This document shows positions 37,434 to 46,577 of a stretch of 64,000 nt of DNA, one piece after another. Source of the DNA: Siculibacillus lacustris (lineage in GTDB: Bacteria > Pseudomonadota > Alphaproteobacteria > Rhizobiales > Ancalomicrobiaceae); NCBI RefSeq assembly GCF_004328075.1, contig NZ_SJFN01000006.1, forward strand, positions 88,169-152,168. Reading direction: 5' to 3'. Under the pieces are notes generated by a model. That model saw only the letters and a list, made by a program, of their open reading frames with translations. It ran no database searches and was not told the DNA's origin. Each line of letters opens with the position of its first letter. Position 1 is the stretch's first letter. The position numbers were made by a program, and so were the translations under genes.

Positions 37434-38858
37434 TCAGCGGCGCTGGTTCTTGTCGTGGTAGGGGTTGTCGCCGGCGCGCAGCGACAGGCGCAAGGGCACG
37501 CCGGCGAGTTCGAAGCGCTCGCGCAGGTCGTTGACCAGATAGCGGGTGTAGCTGTCCGGCAGGACTTCGGGGCGCGAGCAGAACAGCACGAAGTGCGGCG
37601 GCCGCGCCTTGACCTGGGTGGCGTAGCGGATGCGGATGCGCCGGCCCGACACCGCCGGCGGCGGATGACGTTCGAGCACGCCTTCCAGCCAACGGTTCAT
37701 CTTGGCGGTCGAGATGCGGCGGTTCCAGGTGCGGTGGACGGCTTCGGCGGCCTTCATCAGGTCCTCGAGGCCCTCGCCCATCAGACCCGACAGGCGGACC
37801 ATCGGCACGCCGCGGACCTGCGGCAGCAGATGGTCGCAGGTCTCGCGCATCTTCTTCCAGGCGGCGACGCGATCTTCGATCAGGTCCCACTTGTTCAGCG
37901 CAATGACCAGGGCGCGGCCTTCCTTGACCACCAGATCGACGATCTGCAGGTCCTGCTTCTCGAAGGGGATGGTCGCGTCGAGGCAGACCACCACCACTTC
38001 GGCGAAGCGCACGGCGCGCAGGGCGTCGGCCACCGAGAGTTTCTCGAGCTTGTCCTGGACACGGGCCTTGCGGCGCAATCCGGCGGTGTCGAACAGCTTG
38101 ACCGGGCGGCCGTGCCATTCCCAGTCGACCGAGATCGAATCGCGGGTGATGCCGGCCTCGGGGCCGACCAGCATGCGGTCCTCGCCGATCAGCTTGTTGA
38201 TCAGCGTCGACTTGCCGGCATTGGGGCGGCCGGTGACGCAGATGCGCAGGGGAATGGTCCGCGCCAGGGCGGCGGCGGCCTCTTCGTCCTCGTCCTCGTC
38301 CTCGCCGCCGGCGGTCTCCCGCGGGTCGAGCGGCACGTCGGTGACCGCGGCCTCGGCATCGGCGGCGTCGACATAGGGCATCAGGGCGGCATAGAGATCG
38401 GCCATGCCCTCGCCGTGCTCGGCGGACAGCGCGATCGGATCGCCGAAGCCGAGCCCGTAGGCCTCCCAGGCGCCGGCCTCGCCGAGGCGACCCTCGGCCT
38501 TGTTGGCGATCAGGATCGACGGCACGTCGATGCGCCGCAGCATCTCGGCGAAGTGGCGGTCCATCGGGATCAGGCCGGTGCGGGCGTCGATCACGAACAG
38601 CACCACGGTGGCCGAGCGGATCGCCTCCTCGGTCTGGGCGCGCATGCGGCCGGACAGACTCTCGGCGTCGGCCTCTTCGAGGCCGGCGGTGTCGACGATG
38701 GTGAAGGACAGGTCCCCGAGATGGGCGTCGCCCTCGCGACGGTCCCGGGTCACCCCGGGCGTGTCGTCGACCAACGCCAGCTTCTTGCCGACCAGGCGGT
38801 TGAACAGGGTCGACTTGCCGACGTTGGGCCGTCCGACGATGGCGACGGTCGCGGTCAT
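37434..38858 (-). CDS. der: Ribosome biogenesis GTPase Der
   Basis: 474 residues. Der (EngA) has two GTPase domains in tandem, seen here as [12 protein letters not shown] at residue 8 and [12 protein letters not shown] at about residue 215, each followed by DTAGL, plus NKAE and NKWD guanine-specificity motifs and a C-terminal KH-like domain. It acts in late 50S assembly. An acidic Glu/Asp-rich linker (about 190-202) separates the G domains. It starts 7 bp after bamB, giving the order yfgM-bamB-der seen across proteobacteria. Confidence 0.98.
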   Translation of the reverse strand: MTATVAIVGRPNVGKSTLFNRLVGKKLALVDDTPGVTRDRREGDAHLGDLSFTIVDTAGLEEADAESLSGRMRAQTEEAIRSATVVLFVIDARTGLIPMDRHFAEMLRRIDVPSILIANKAEGRLGEAGAWEAYGLGFGDPIALSAEHGEGMADLYAALMPYVDAADAEAAVTDVPLDPRETAGGEDEDEDEEAAAALARTIPLRICVTGRPNAGKSTLINKLIGEDRMLVGPEAGITRDSISVDWEWHGRPVKLFDTAGLRRKARVQDKLEKLSVADALRAVRFAEVVVVCLDATIPFEKQDLQIVDLVVKEGRALVIALNKWDLIEDRVAAWKKMRETCDHLLPQVRGVPMVRLSGLMGEGLEDLMKAAEAVHRTWNRRISTAKMNRWLEGVLERHPPPAVSGRRIRIRYATQVKARPPHFVLFCSRPEVLPDSYTRYLVNDLRERFELAGVPLRLSLRAGDNPYHDKNQRR

Positions 38859-38865
38859 ATCCTCA

Positions 38866-40221
38866 TCACTCGAAGGCCGTGAGATTGCCGTTGGCGCCGA
38901 GCACCAGCAGTTTGCCGGAAACGGCGATCGGCGCCACCATCGAGGCTTCGCCGCCGGCCACGGTCGCGGTGACGCGGCCGGAGGCGGGGTCGACGCCGAT
39001 CAGTGTGCCTTCGTTCGAGACCACCCAGAGGGTTCCGCCGGCCAATACCGGACCCGCCCAGTTGGTACGTTTCTTCTTGGCCTTGGTCACCGGCAGGCGG
39101 TTGGCCCACAGGATGTCCCCGGTCTTGCGGTCGACCGCGGCGATGGTCTCGTCGAGATCGACCATGAACAGCGCATTGCCCGAGACCACCGGCGTATGCT
39201 CGGAGCCGAAGGCGATGTCCCACAGCCGCGCGCCGGTCTTGAGCTGCACCGCGACGGTGCGGCTGCCGACGCCGGTAGCATAGACCACGCCGTCGGAGAT
39301 CACCGGGCTCGAGGCGATGGTCGAGAGGCCCGAGACCGCGTAGTTGCGGCTGGCGCGGGCGAGCGCGTCGCCCCACACCGGCATGCCGTTCTTGACGTCG
39401 AGGGCGACCAGCTCGCCGGAGGTGAAGGGCACCACCACGACGCCGCCGGAGACCGCGGGGTTGGACGAGGACAGGAGATTGCCCATCTCCGGCACGCCGC
39501 GATAGCTCCAGATCTCCGAACCGTCGGCGGTCGACAGGGCGTAGACGATGTTGGCCTGGGTCACGACGTAGATGCGGCCGTCGGCGATGGTCGGGCCGCC
39601 GCGCGCCGGCTCCGAAAGCTTCTTCTCCCACACCTTGGCACCGGTGTCGGCGTCGAGGGCGACCATCGTGCCGTAGGCGGTGGCGGCGTAGACGCGCGAC
39701 CCGTCGGTGCCGAGACCGCCGGTGGTCGCCGGTTCGTCGATGTCGGCCGGGCGGACCTTGGCCTGCCAGGAGACGCCGCCGCCCGACAGCGACACCGCGG
39801 TGACGTTGCCGGCCGGATCGAGCACGAAGGCGCGGCCGCCGGCGGCGACCGGCCGGGAGAAGGCGCGCACGTCCTCGCGGAGCATCGAGCCGGAGCCGAC
39901 GTCGGCGGCGCGGGTCGACCAGGTGCGGGTGGAGCCCGAACCCGACAGCGCGACGTTGCCGGAATCGTTGCCGGCCGGGCCGCCGGAGCCGGTCCAGGCG
40001 GAGACCGAACGGGTTCCGCCGATCGACACCGGCCGGCCCTTGGCGATCTGCACCGGCGACTGGTCGGAGAGCACCGGCTGGCGTTCGCCGGACAGGTTCT
40101 TCTTGGCATCGCCGAAGGGGTTGATCGCCGCGATGGCGTCCTGGAAGTCGTCGGTCGAGGAGCAGCCGACGGCGCCGCCGGTGAGAACCACGACGAGCGC
40201 GAGGCGCAGGAGCTTCGACAT
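38866..40221 (-). CDS. bamB: Outer membrane assembly lipoprotein BamB
   Basis: 451 residues. A lipoprotein signal [20 protein letters not shown] puts the lipidated cysteine at residue 20. The rest is an eight-bladed beta-propeller of PQQ-like repeats (for example [36 protein letters not shown]). BamB docks on BamA and helps insert barrels such as LptD; SurA, encoded at the other end of the window, delivers clients. Start ATG at 40221 overlaps the yfgM stop. A serine/glycine-rich stretch follows the lipobox region and is longer than in E. coli. Confidence 0.95.
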   Translation of the reverse strand: MSKLLRLALVVVLTGGAVGCSSTDDFQDAIAAINPFGDAKKNLSGERQPVLSDQSPVQIAKGRPVSIGGTRSVSAWTGSGGPAGNDSGNVALSGSGSTRTWSTRAADVGSGSMLREDVRAFSRPVAAGGRAFVLDPAGNVTAVSLSGGGVSWQAKVRPADIDEPATTGGLGTDGSRVYAATAYGTMVALDADTGAKVWEKKLSEPARGGPTIADGRIYVVTQANIVYALSTADGSEIWSYRGVPEMGNLLSSSNPAVSGGVVVVPFTSGELVALDVKNGMPVWGDALARASRNYAVSGLSTIASSPVISDGVVYATGVGSRTVAVQLKTGARLWDIAFGSEHTPVVSGNALFMVDLDETIAAVDRKTGDILWANRLPVTKAKKKRTNWAGPVLAGGTLWVVSNEGTLIGVDPASGRVTATVAGGEASMVAPIAVSGKLLVLGANGNLTAFE

Positions 40222-40889
40222 CAGTTGGCCTTTCCGGAGGTGGCTTGCGCCTGGACGAGGGCGCTCAGGACGGCGGTGCGCTCGAGGAGGCTGCGCGGGG
40301 TCTCGGGATCGGCGTCGATCTCGGCGAGCCAGCGACCGGCGGCGACGGCGTCGCCGGCCTTCCAGGCGGAGAGCGCCAGCAATTCGCGCCCCTGATGACG
40401 GTAGGGGCGGCCGGCGGCGGCCAGCGGGGTCACCCGCGCTTCGAACACGGCACGATCCTCGAGGTCGACGGCGAGATAGGCGGCGCGGATCTTGGCGATG
40501 TCGGCGAGCAGCGCCGGCGTCGAGCCGGAGGCGGCGAGCCCGTCGAAGGCCTTGAGCGCGGCGGCGGCGTCGCCGCCTTCCGCCAGCGTGGCGGCGGCGC
40601 GCAGCGAGGCGAGTGCCGGATAGCCGCCGCTGCCGCTGCGGGCCAGCGCCAGGAAGGCTTCTTCGGCGCCCTTGGCGTCGCCCGAGCGGGCGATCTCGGC
40701 GGCGGCGGCATAGGAGTCGCCTTGGGCACGGGCGCGAATCGACTGCCAGTGATCCCAGCCGCGCCAACCGGCGACGGCGACGACCACCGCGACGGCGGCC
40801 ACCAGCACCAACACCCCGTAGCGGTCCCACAGCTTGTGGATCTGCTCGCGCCTCAGTTCCTCGTCGATTTCATTGAAGATGTCGGCCAT
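40221..40889 (-). CDS. yfgM: YfgM-like tetratricopeptide membrane protein
   Basis: 222 residues. One transmembrane helix (about 25-45, YGVLVLVAAVAVVVAVAGW) follows a short charged cytoplasmic segment (EIDEELRREQIHKLWDRY), then a periplasmic helical TPR-like domain. This is the layout of E. coli YfgM, an ancillary SecYEG partner that also works with periplasmic chaperones. Stop and bamB start overlap (ATGA). The name rests on architecture and operon context. Confidence 0.85.
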   Translation of the reverse strand: MADIFNEIDEELRREQIHKLWDRYGVLVLVAAVAVVVAVAGWRGWDHWQSIRARAQGDSYAAAAEIARSGDAKGAEEAFLALARSGSGGYPALASLRAAATLAEGGDAAAALKAFDGLAASGSTPALLADIAKIRAAYLAVDLEDRAVFEARVTPLAAAGRPYRHQGRELLALSAWKAGDAVAAGRWLAEIDADPETPRSLLERTAVLSALVQAQATSGKAN

Positions 40890-41133
40890 CGAACTCCGCC
40901 CGTCGGGCTCGTCCCGCCTCGGCGGGACCGCGTCGCATGGTCGTTCCCTCCGCGGGGGAAGGACGACCGAGGTCTTCCGGAAAAGTCGCCTTCAGCCGGA
41001 TGGGCCGGCACCATAGCCGTTCCCCTCGCCGCCCGCAAATCGCCGGGTGAGACGGGGAGTCGGGACAGCGACGACGCGTCGGCGGCTCCTCTTCGCGGCA
41101 GATCGCAGCCTTTTCGTGGCGAAGCCCCGGCGA

Positions 41134-41709
41134 TCAGCCGAGCGGCGACACGCCGAACAGGAAGAGATGCGACCATGTCACGGTGACGAGCCACAGGGCG
41201 AGGCCGAGACCGACCGCGAGAGCGTCACCGCGGCCGAAGGGCGGCAGCGGCGGCGCCGTTCGTCCGGCGCCGCGGCGGATCAGCGAACGGCGGTCGGCGA
41301 GCCCCCACACCAGGAAGGACGCGAACAGCGCCACACCGGGCGCCGAGCCGACGAAGAGCAGATGGGCGAAGGCCCACAGGGTAACGCCGGTCAGCATCGG
41401 ATGGGCGATCAGCCGGCCGATGCGGCCGGGCAGGAAGGCGGCGAGAATCAGCGGGAACACCGGCACCAGCGCCACCACCGCGACCCAGCGCATCGCCGGC
41501 GGGCTCTGCCACAGCAGCGGCGCCCCCTCCCATCGCGCGAGGCCGAAGCCCCAGACGATCAGGCCGATGCCCGCCGCCGCGGCCAGCGAATGCAGCCCCT
41601 TGTGACCGTTGTCGCCGAGCCGGGCGATCACCGCGGCGCGGGCGGTCGGGACCATCGGCAGCGAGTGCGCGCCGAGGAAGAGGACGAGGCCGAGGACGAG
41701 CACGATCAT
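41134..41709 (-). CDS. NnrU family membrane protein
   Basis: 191 residues with about six transmembrane helices. LGAHSLPMVPTARAAV at the N-terminus and HPMLTGVTLWAFAHLL with the conserved histidines are the NnrU signature. NnrU was described next to nitric oxide reductase genes, and related NnrU/isoprenoid-biosynthesis proteins (Z-ISO) are heme enzymes in plants; the role here is not known and no denitrification genes are nearby. I start at the ATG at 41709 with a GGAG site 8 bp upstream. Confidence 0.88.
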   Translation of the reverse strand: MIVLVLGLVLFLGAHSLPMVPTARAAVIARLGDNGHKGLHSLAAAAGIGLIVWGFGLARWEGAPLLWQSPPAMRWVAVVALVPVFPLILAAFLPGRIGRLIAHPMLTGVTLWAFAHLLFVGSAPGVALFASFLVWGLADRRSLIRRGAGRTAPPLPPFGRGDALAVGLGLALWLVTVTWSHLFLFGVSPLG

Positions 41710-42017
41710 GGCGAACTCCGAGGAGGCCGGTCGGCCGCAGACCGCCGGCACCGGGGCGGCGCGGGATTTCGGTACGAAGCCGACTGTCGCGGTGATTCGG
41801 ACCGCAGGTAAGAGCAAATCGGCGACGACGCCTGCGCAAAATGCCGCGTTCTCCCGGCGCGGCCGGCGACGACCGCCCCGCGCCGCCACCCGATCGCTGC
41901 GGCCTGCCCGGCTCGAGGATGGGGACGGGGGCCGCTCGCGCCTCACGGCCGAGATGGCAGCGGGCGGGCGGTGCCCTAGCTCTCCCGCGGAGACCGGACG
42001 ACCCTGGGAGCATCACC
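41710..42017. other. 308-bp divergent gap, no gene seen
   Basis: Between the NnrU gene and the divergent SnoaL-like gene. No ORF with coding character, no strong palindrome and no repeat stands out; it presumably holds the two promoters. A GGGAG ribosome-binding site lies at its right end. Confidence 0.4.
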
Positions 42018-42404
42018 GTGACGAGAGCCCGCCTTTCCGACGTCTATCGCGACTACATCGCCTGCCTGAACCGCCAAGACTGGGCGATGCTGGGGTGGTT
42101 CGTGCGCGACGACATTCGCTACAACGGCGAGACGATCGGTCTTCCGGGCTACCGCGCGATGCTGGAGCGGGACTTCCGCGCGATTCCCGACCTGCAGTTC
42201 GCGATCACGCTGCTGGTCTGCGATCCCCCTCGGATCGCCAGCCGTCTGCACTTCCACTGCACGCCCGTGGGGCTGCTGTTCGGCCTCGCCGTCAACGGCC
42301 GGACCGTGACCTTCAGCGAGAACGTCTTCTATGAATTTCGCGACGAACGGATCGTCGAGGTGTGGTCGGTGATCGACCAGGCGGCGATCCGCGCGCAGAT
42401 CTGA
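42018..42404 (+). CDS. SnoaL-like / ketosteroid-isomerase-fold protein
   Basis: 128 residues from a GTG start with GGGAG 8 bp upstream; no ATG gives a sensible N-terminus. The sequence (VYRDYIACLNRQDWAMLGWF, the hydrophobic barrel strands, FYEFRDERIVEVWSVID) fits the NTF2-like fold of SnoaL-type ester cyclases, common as stand-alone small enzymes or binding proteins. Substrate is unknown. The Rieske-type gene follows 115 bp downstream on the same strand. Confidence 0.8.
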   Translation: MTRARLSDVYRDYIACLNRQDWAMLGWFVRDDIRYNGETIGLPGYRAMLERDFRAIPDLQFAITLLVCDPPRIASRLHFHCTPVGLLFGLAVNGRTVTFSENVFYEFRDERIVEVWSVIDQAAIRAQI

Positions 42405-42519
42405 GCGCCGCCGGCAGACGTTCCTGCCGAGGCCGGATCACCTATCGCACTGGCGTCGTTCTTGCTCAGGGGAGGATCGCGAGCGGAGCCGTGTCGGATC
42501 CGCGACAGGAGATTCCGCG

Positions 42520-42849
42520 ATGCTGCGTAAGGCCTGCGATCGATCGGCGCTCGAAGAGGGACGGCATCTGGTCGTCGCGGTGGAGCGCAAGCGCTATCTG
42601 GTGGTGTGGCCGACCGGCGGCGAGCCCAGGGCCTATCGGGCGCTGTGCCCGCATGCCGAAGTGCCGCTCGTCGACGCGCCCTTCGACGGGCGGTCGATCA
42701 CCTGTCCGCAACACGGCTGGGTGTTCGACGCGACCACCGGGATCTGTCGGGCGGGCGGAGAAGGTCGGCTGCGCGACTGCGCGCTGACGATCGTCGGCGA
42801 CGAGGTGATGATCGACGTGCCCGTCAAGCCGGCGCGGCCGGGCGGGTGA
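42520..42849 (+). CDS. Rieske [2Fe-2S] domain protein
   Basis: 109 residues. The Rieske cluster ligands are complete: CPH (about Cys43, His45) and CPQHGWVFD (about Cys63, His66). The size matches stand-alone ferredoxin-type Rieske proteins that donate electrons to oxygenases or serve nitrite-reductase small-subunit-like roles. No oxygenase is adjacent. The ATG at 42520 has an AGGAG site. Substrate or partner unknown. Confidence 0.9.
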   Translation: MLRKACDRSALEEGRHLVVAVERKRYLVVWPTGGEPRAYRALCPHAEVPLVDAPFDGRSITCPQHGWVFDATTGICRAGGEGRLRDCALTIVGDEVMIDVPVKPARPGG

Positions 42850-42883
42850 AACCGGATCGGGCGACCCGAATCAGGCCGACGCG

Positions 42884-43024
42884 TCAGGCGCGCGGCTTCT
42901 TCTTCGGCGGGTTGCCGCCGGCCATCTGGGCCTTGCCGAACAAGGGCTCGGATTCGACCACCTTGGGCTTGTCGGACTTGGGCTTGCGGACTTCGCGGTT
43001 GCTCTTCTTCTGACCCTTGGCCAT
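42884..43024 (-). CDS. Small basic conserved protein (46 residues)
   Basis: MAKGQKKSNREVRKPKSDK begins a highly basic 46-residue protein. Very similar tiny lysine-rich proteins with the MAKGQ..SNRE opening are common in alphaproteobacteria (from memory); function unknown, a nucleic-acid role is only a guess. The ATG at 43024 has a strong GGAGGG site. A perfect hairpin at 43039-43059 (GACCGCC/GGCGGTC) lies directly upstream of that site and could affect its translation. Confidence 0.75.
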   Translation of the reverse strand: MAKGQKKSNREVRKPKSDKPKVVESEPLFGKAQMAGGNPPKKKPRA

Positions 43025-43064
43025 GGCGCCCTCCGCTGGACCGCCTCCGAAAGGCGGTCGAAAA

Positions 43065-43102
43065 TGAGAAAAGGCCCCGCAACCGTCGACGGGTGCAGGG
43101 CC
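43065..43102 (-). terminator. Intrinsic terminator downstream of cspA
   Basis: On the minus strand a stem formed by GGCCC..TGC (43102-43094) and GCA..GGGCC (43081-43073), with an inner CCGTCGACGG dyad, is followed by TTTTCTCATTTTC. This is a good intrinsic terminator about 140 bp after the cspA stop. An additional 7-bp hairpin at 43205-43230 (GGCGCGC/GCGCGCC) lies between cspA and it. Confidence 0.75.
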
Positions 43103-43240
43103 CCGAGGCGCTTGACGCCTCATCAGGTCCGATGCGTGCTGCCGTCCATTCCCGTTCGCCGCCAGTACATCCGTGGTCGGCCGAAGAGTTCGGGGCAGTC
43201 CATCGGCGCGCGCCTCGAAAGGTGCGCGCCGACGTCGCTA

Positions 43241-43453
43241 TCAGGCCAGAATTTCCAGACGTTCCGCGGACATCTTGCCGGTCTTGCGGTCGGAGACGAG
43301 CTCGAAGCCCACCTTCTGACCTTCGCGCAATTCGGTGATGCCGGAACGCTCCACCGCACTGATGTGGACGAAGGCATCGTTGCCACCGTCGTCAGGAGCG
43401 ATGAAACCGAAGCCCTTTTGGGCGTTGAACCACTTCACGGTTCCCTTGGTCAT
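43241..43453 (-). CDS. cspA: Cold-shock protein (CspA family)
   Basis: 70 residues, a single cold-shock domain. RNP1 is KGFGFI (residues 13-18) and RNP2 is AFVHIS (about 27-32). Such proteins bind single-stranded RNA and DNA and melt RNA structure. The ATG at 43453 is preceded by AGAAAGGGTTTCCT, a GGG-containing ribosome-binding site. Many alphaproteobacterial paralogues are not cold-induced, so the trigger is unknown. Confidence 0.97.
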   Translation of the reverse strand: MTKGTVKWFNAQKGFGFIAPDDGGNDAFVHISAVERSGITELREGQKVGFELVSDRKTGKMSAERLEILA

Positions 43454-43816
43454 AGGAAACCCTTTCTAGACACAAGTGTAGACGGCTCGCTGATGATGCG
43501 AGCATTCGAAATCGAATTTTCAGGTGAGAAGATTGTCAGCGATGCGCCGAGAGCCTCGGCGCGGAGCCAAGTCATCTGGCCGTCCATCGATGAAGCGAAT
43601 ATGCGCCCTCGAAACCGAAAATACAAGGACGAACGTGTTTTTTCTTGTCGGGGCCGCGAAGGTCCGGATAAAATCGGCGGGAAGCGGCTGTTTTTGCACA
43701 GTGATCGGAAAGTCTCCGGTGCCTGTTCCCACCGTTCGACGTGCCCCCGCACCCCGCGATGTCGCGTAGTTCGTGGGATCGTCGAGCGGAACGGACGTCC
43801 TGCGGGAGATCGGACC
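43454..43816. promoter_or_regulatory. cspA: 363-bp region with the cspA leader and promoter
   Basis: No gene is supported on either strand. The part next to cspA contains two short perfect dyads, CTCGC-N7-GCGAG at 43486-43502 and ATTCGA-AA-TCGAAT at 43504-43517, and is AT-richer than usual; this fits a structured mRNA leader of the kind cold-shock genes have. Promoters for cspA and the divergent transglutaminase gene should lie here. Confidence 0.45.
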
Positions 43817-44683
43817 ATGGTTTCACTGCAGATCCGCCATCGCACCGTCTATCGCTACGCTCGCGCGGTCGATCTCGGACCCCATCGACTGATGTTGCGG
43901 CCCCGCGAGAGCCGTGATCTCAGGCTGACCCGCAGCGACATCGTGGTGTCGCCGCCGGCTGTGATCGATTGGGCCCACGACGTGTTCGGCAATGCGGTGG
44001 CGACCGCCACCTTCGCCGCGCCGACCGCCCATCTGACCATCGACGCCACCACCGACCTCGTACTCGACGCCGTGGCCTGGCCGATCTTCGCGGTGGCCGC
44101 CGCGGCGATCCGCTATCCGTTCCGCTATGCCGACGAGGACTGGACCGACCTCGGGGCGCTGGCGCGGCCGCAACATCCCGACCCGACCGGGCGGATGGCG
44201 AAATGGGCGCGCGCCTTCGTGCGGGGCGAGTCGACCGACACGCTGTCGCTGCTCAAGGACCTGTCGGGCGGGATCTCGGCCTGGGTGTTCTACCAGAGCC
44301 GCGACGACGAGGGCACGCAGACGCCGCTCGAGACCCTCGACCGCGGCTGGGGCTCGTGCCGCGACTTCGCGGTGCTGTTCGCGGAAGCCGCGCGTCATCT
44401 CGGCTTCGGCGCGCGGATCGTCTCGGGCTATCTGCACGCCCCCGACCGGACGACGATCGGCTTCGCCGACGCCGGCTCGACCCATGCCTGGGCCGAGATC
44501 TTCGTGCCGGGGGCCGGGTGGATCACCTTCGACCCGACCAACCGCAGCGTCGGCGGCTTCAATCTGATCCCGGTGGCGGTCGGGCGGACGATTCTCCAGG
44601 TGATGCCGGTCGCCGGCAGTTTCGTCGGACTGACCGGCTCGTTCATGGACATGTCGGTGACGGTGTCGGTGACCGCGGTGTGA
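43817..44683 (+). CDS. Transglutaminase-like family protein
   Basis: 288 residues. An N-terminal beta-domain (about 1-95, bacterial transglutaminase N-terminal region with YRYARAVDLGPHRLMLRPR) precedes a transglutaminase/protease-like core with Cys in GWGSCRDFAVLF, His in STHAWAEIF and Asp in WITFDPTN. No signal peptide. Such proteins are often peptidases or are linked to alpha-E/circularly permuted ATP-grasp pairs, which are absent here. Start ATG at 43817. Substrate unknown. Confidence 0.9.
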   Translation: MVSLQIRHRTVYRYARAVDLGPHRLMLRPRESRDLRLTRSDIVVSPPAVIDWAHDVFGNAVATATFAAPTAHLTIDATTDLVLDAVAWPIFAVAAAAIRYPFRYADEDWTDLGALARPQHPDPTGRMAKWARAFVRGESTDTLSLLKDLSGGISAWVFYQSRDDEGTQTPLETLDRGWGSCRDFAVLFAEAARHLGFGARIVSGYLHAPDRTTIGFADAGSTHAWAEIFVPGAGWITFDPTNRSVGGFNLIPVAVGRTILQVMPVAGSFVGLTGSFMDMSVTVSVTAV

Positions 44684-44751
44684 GGCCCCCTCCCCTCACC
44701 GCGCCCGTTCGGCGTCGCGGCGGATAGGGCGGCGGCGATCGGCATGGATCT

Positions 44752-45504
44752 TCAGAGGGTCTCGCAGGTCGGTCGAGTCGGGCCGGGCGGCACGGCGGCC
44801 GGGGGAAGCGGCGAATCGCGATCGACGTCGGCGGCCGGCGCCGGCGCGGGCAGCGGAAACAGGCGGACGAAGCGGTCGACGACGGCGCGATCGCCGGCGA
44901 GCGCGAGCAATCCGTCGGCGAGCGCCGCATCGAGCGGCCGTCCGCCATAGACCACCGCGGCAAAGGCGTCGCGATCGCCGGCGAGGCGCGCGTCGACGGT
45001 CGGGGCCGTGGCGACCGGGCCGACGGCGAGCCGGCCACCGGCGACCACCGCCAGATGGATCTCGCCGTCGAAGACCAGGGCGACGCGCGCGGCGAAATCA
45101 CCGGCGGCGGCGGGATCGAACATGGTGCGCAGCGACAGGATCACCGAAGCCGTGCTCATCGGCCGGCCGCCGCCCAGCGTCGGCGAGCGCGCCGCCCAGC
45201 GGCCGAGATCGCGCAGGATCGGTTCGAGCTCGGCGCCCCATTCGGTCAGCTCGTAGACCCGCGCGGCGGCGGGCGGCGGCAGGCGGCGACGGCGGACGAT
45301 CGCCGCCGCCTCGAGTTCGTCGAGACGCTGGGCCAGGACGTTGGGACTGATGGTCGGCAGGCCGGCGCGCAGATCGGTGAAACGGCGCGGGCCGAGGGCG
45401 AGTTCGCGCACCACCAGGAGCGCCCAGCGCTCGCCGATCAGGTCGAGCGCATGGGCGGCGGCACATCCGTCCTCGTAGCGGCGGCGGTTCGATCGCACGG
45501 CCAA
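44752..45504 (-). CDS. HxlR-type regulator fused to an SCP2-like domain
   Basis: 250 residues. Residues about 10-110 form a HxlR winged helix (CAAAHALDLIGERWALLVVREL, RFTDLRAGLPTISPNVLAQRL). Residues about 115-215 are a second domain resembling SCP2 sterol-binding proteins (FAARVALVFDGEIHLAVVAGG, a hydrophobic pocket fold), followed by a proline-rich tail. The fused domain probably binds a lipophilic effector; this is inference. It is divergent from a VOC gene across 81 bp with a near-palindrome. Confidence 0.85.
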   Translation of the reverse strand: MAVRSNRRRYEDGCAAAHALDLIGERWALLVVRELALGPRRFTDLRAGLPTISPNVLAQRLDELEAAAIVRRRRLPPPAAARVYELTEWGAELEPILRDLGRWAARSPTLGGGRPMSTASVILSLRTMFDPAAAGDFAARVALVFDGEIHLAVVAGGRLAVGPVATAPTVDARLAGDRDAFAAVVYGGRPLDAALADGLLALAGDRAVVDRFVRLFPLPAPAPAADVDRDSPLPPAAVPPGPTRPTCETL

Positions 45505-45527
45505 TTTCGGCTCCCGGCAGGCTTGAA

Positions 45528-45550
45528 TTTAGTCCTAATATAGGATCAAA
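45528..45550. promoter_or_regulatory. Near-palindrome in the HxlR-SCP2 / VOC divergent gap
   Basis: TTTAGTCCTAATATAGGATCAAA (the core TCCTA-ATA-TAGGA at 45533-45545 is perfect, with TTT/AAA ends) lies in the only AT-rich part of the 81-bp gap. It is the natural operator candidate for the divergent regulator. Confidence 0.6.
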
Positions 45551-45585
45551 TCGTTTTACGATGATACCAGAGGGAGGAGCATCGT

Positions 45586-46032
45586 ATGACCCAGATGATC
45601 TTCGTCAATCTGCCGGTGCGCGATCTCGCCGCGGCGAAGGCGTTCTTCGAACAGCTCGGCTACCGCATAGATCCCCGCTTCACCGACGACAAGGCCGCCT
45701 GCGTGGTGATCTCGGACGCCATCTACGCGATGCTGCTCACCGAGCCGTTCTTCGCGCAATTCCTCACCAAGCCGCAGGTCGACGGGCGTCAGGCCACCGA
45801 GGTGCTGCTGTGCCTGTCGGCGCCGAGCCGCGAGGAGGTCGACCGGCTGGTCGCCGCGGCGGTGGCGGCGGGCGGGCGCGAACCGCGTCCGGCGATGGAC
45901 CACGGCTTCATGTACGGCCGCACCTTCGAAGACCTCGACGGCCACGTCTGGGAGATCATGTGGATGGACCCGACCTTCGCCGCCCAGGGCATCGACGATC
46001 CCCGTCACCAGGAAAATCCGCCGCAGCCGTGA
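45586..46032 (+). CDS. VOC-family (glyoxalase/bleomycin-resistance fold) protein
   Basis: 148 residues. MIFVNLPVRDLAAAKAFFEQLGY is the usual opening of a vicinal-oxygen-chelate domain, and the closing FEDLDGHVWEIMWMDP supplies the conserved glutamate. This subgroup is often annotated as lactoylglutathione-lyase-like; the substrate is unknown. The AGGGAGGAG site precedes the ATG at 45586. It is probably controlled by the divergent HxlR-SCP2 protein and is followed 22 bp later by a second VOC gene. Confidence 0.92.
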   Translation: MTQMIFVNLPVRDLAAAKAFFEQLGYRIDPRFTDDKAACVVISDAIYAMLLTEPFFAQFLTKPQVDGRQATEVLLCLSAPSREEVDRLVAAAVAAGGREPRPAMDHGFMYGRTFEDLDGHVWEIMWMDPTFAAQGIDDPRHQENPPQP

Positions 46033-46054
46033 CCCTCTCTCGGGAGGACGCCGC

Positions 46055-46552
46055 ATGATCCGCTTCGCCAAGATCACGCCCTGCCTGTGGTTCGACCATC
46101 AGGCCGAGGAGGCCGCCCGGTTCTACATCGACGCGTTCGGCGACGGCGAGATCGTCGCCGTGTCGCACTACGATCCCGACACCGCGGCCGAGGTCGGACG
46201 ACCGCCGAATTCGGTGCTGACGGTGGCCTTCCGGGTCGCCGGCTGTGACCTGACGGCGCTCAACGCCGGGCCGCGTTTCGCCTTCACCCCGGCGGTCTCG
46301 CTGCAGGTCCTGTGCGAGGACCAGGACGAGATCGACCGATTGTGGGCGCGGCTCGGAGAAGGCGGCGACCCGACGGCGCAGCGCTGCGGCTGGCTCGCCG
46401 ATCGTTTCGGCCTGTCGTGGCAGATCGTGCCGGTCGACATGCTGGCGGTGCTCGGCGCGGGCGATCCGGCGACCCAGGGCCGGGTGATGGCCGAGCTGAT
46501 GACCATGACGAAGCTCGACGTCGCCCGCCTGCGCGCCGCGGCGCAAGGGTGA
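46055..46552 (+). CDS. VOC-family protein, PhnB/3-demethylubiquinone-methyltransferase-like
   Basis: 165 residues. ITPCLWFDHQAEEAARFYIDAFGDG is the typical opening of the PhnB/YjdN-like VOC group, with the ALNAGPRFAFTPAVSLQV strand pair and the closing WQIVPVDML. Annotated as 3-demethylubiquinone-9 3-methyltransferase in older databases, but no SAM site is present, so that name is not supported. Forms an operon with the VOC gene upstream (22-bp gap). Confidence 0.9.
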   Translation: MIRFAKITPCLWFDHQAEEAARFYIDAFGDGEIVAVSHYDPDTAAEVGRPPNSVLTVAFRVAGCDLTALNAGPRFAFTPAVSLQVLCEDQDEIDRLWARLGEGGDPTAQRCGWLADRFGLSWQIVPVDMLAVLGAGDPATQGRVMAELMTMTKLDVARLRAAAQG

Positions 46553-46577
46553 TGCGGGCGGTGGCGGCGCGCCGGCC

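Noticed and set aside
43450..43845. Possible 131-residue gene between cspA and the transglutaminase
   Set aside because: No family resemblance, no ribosome-binding site of note, and the region has the features of a cspA leader and promoter.
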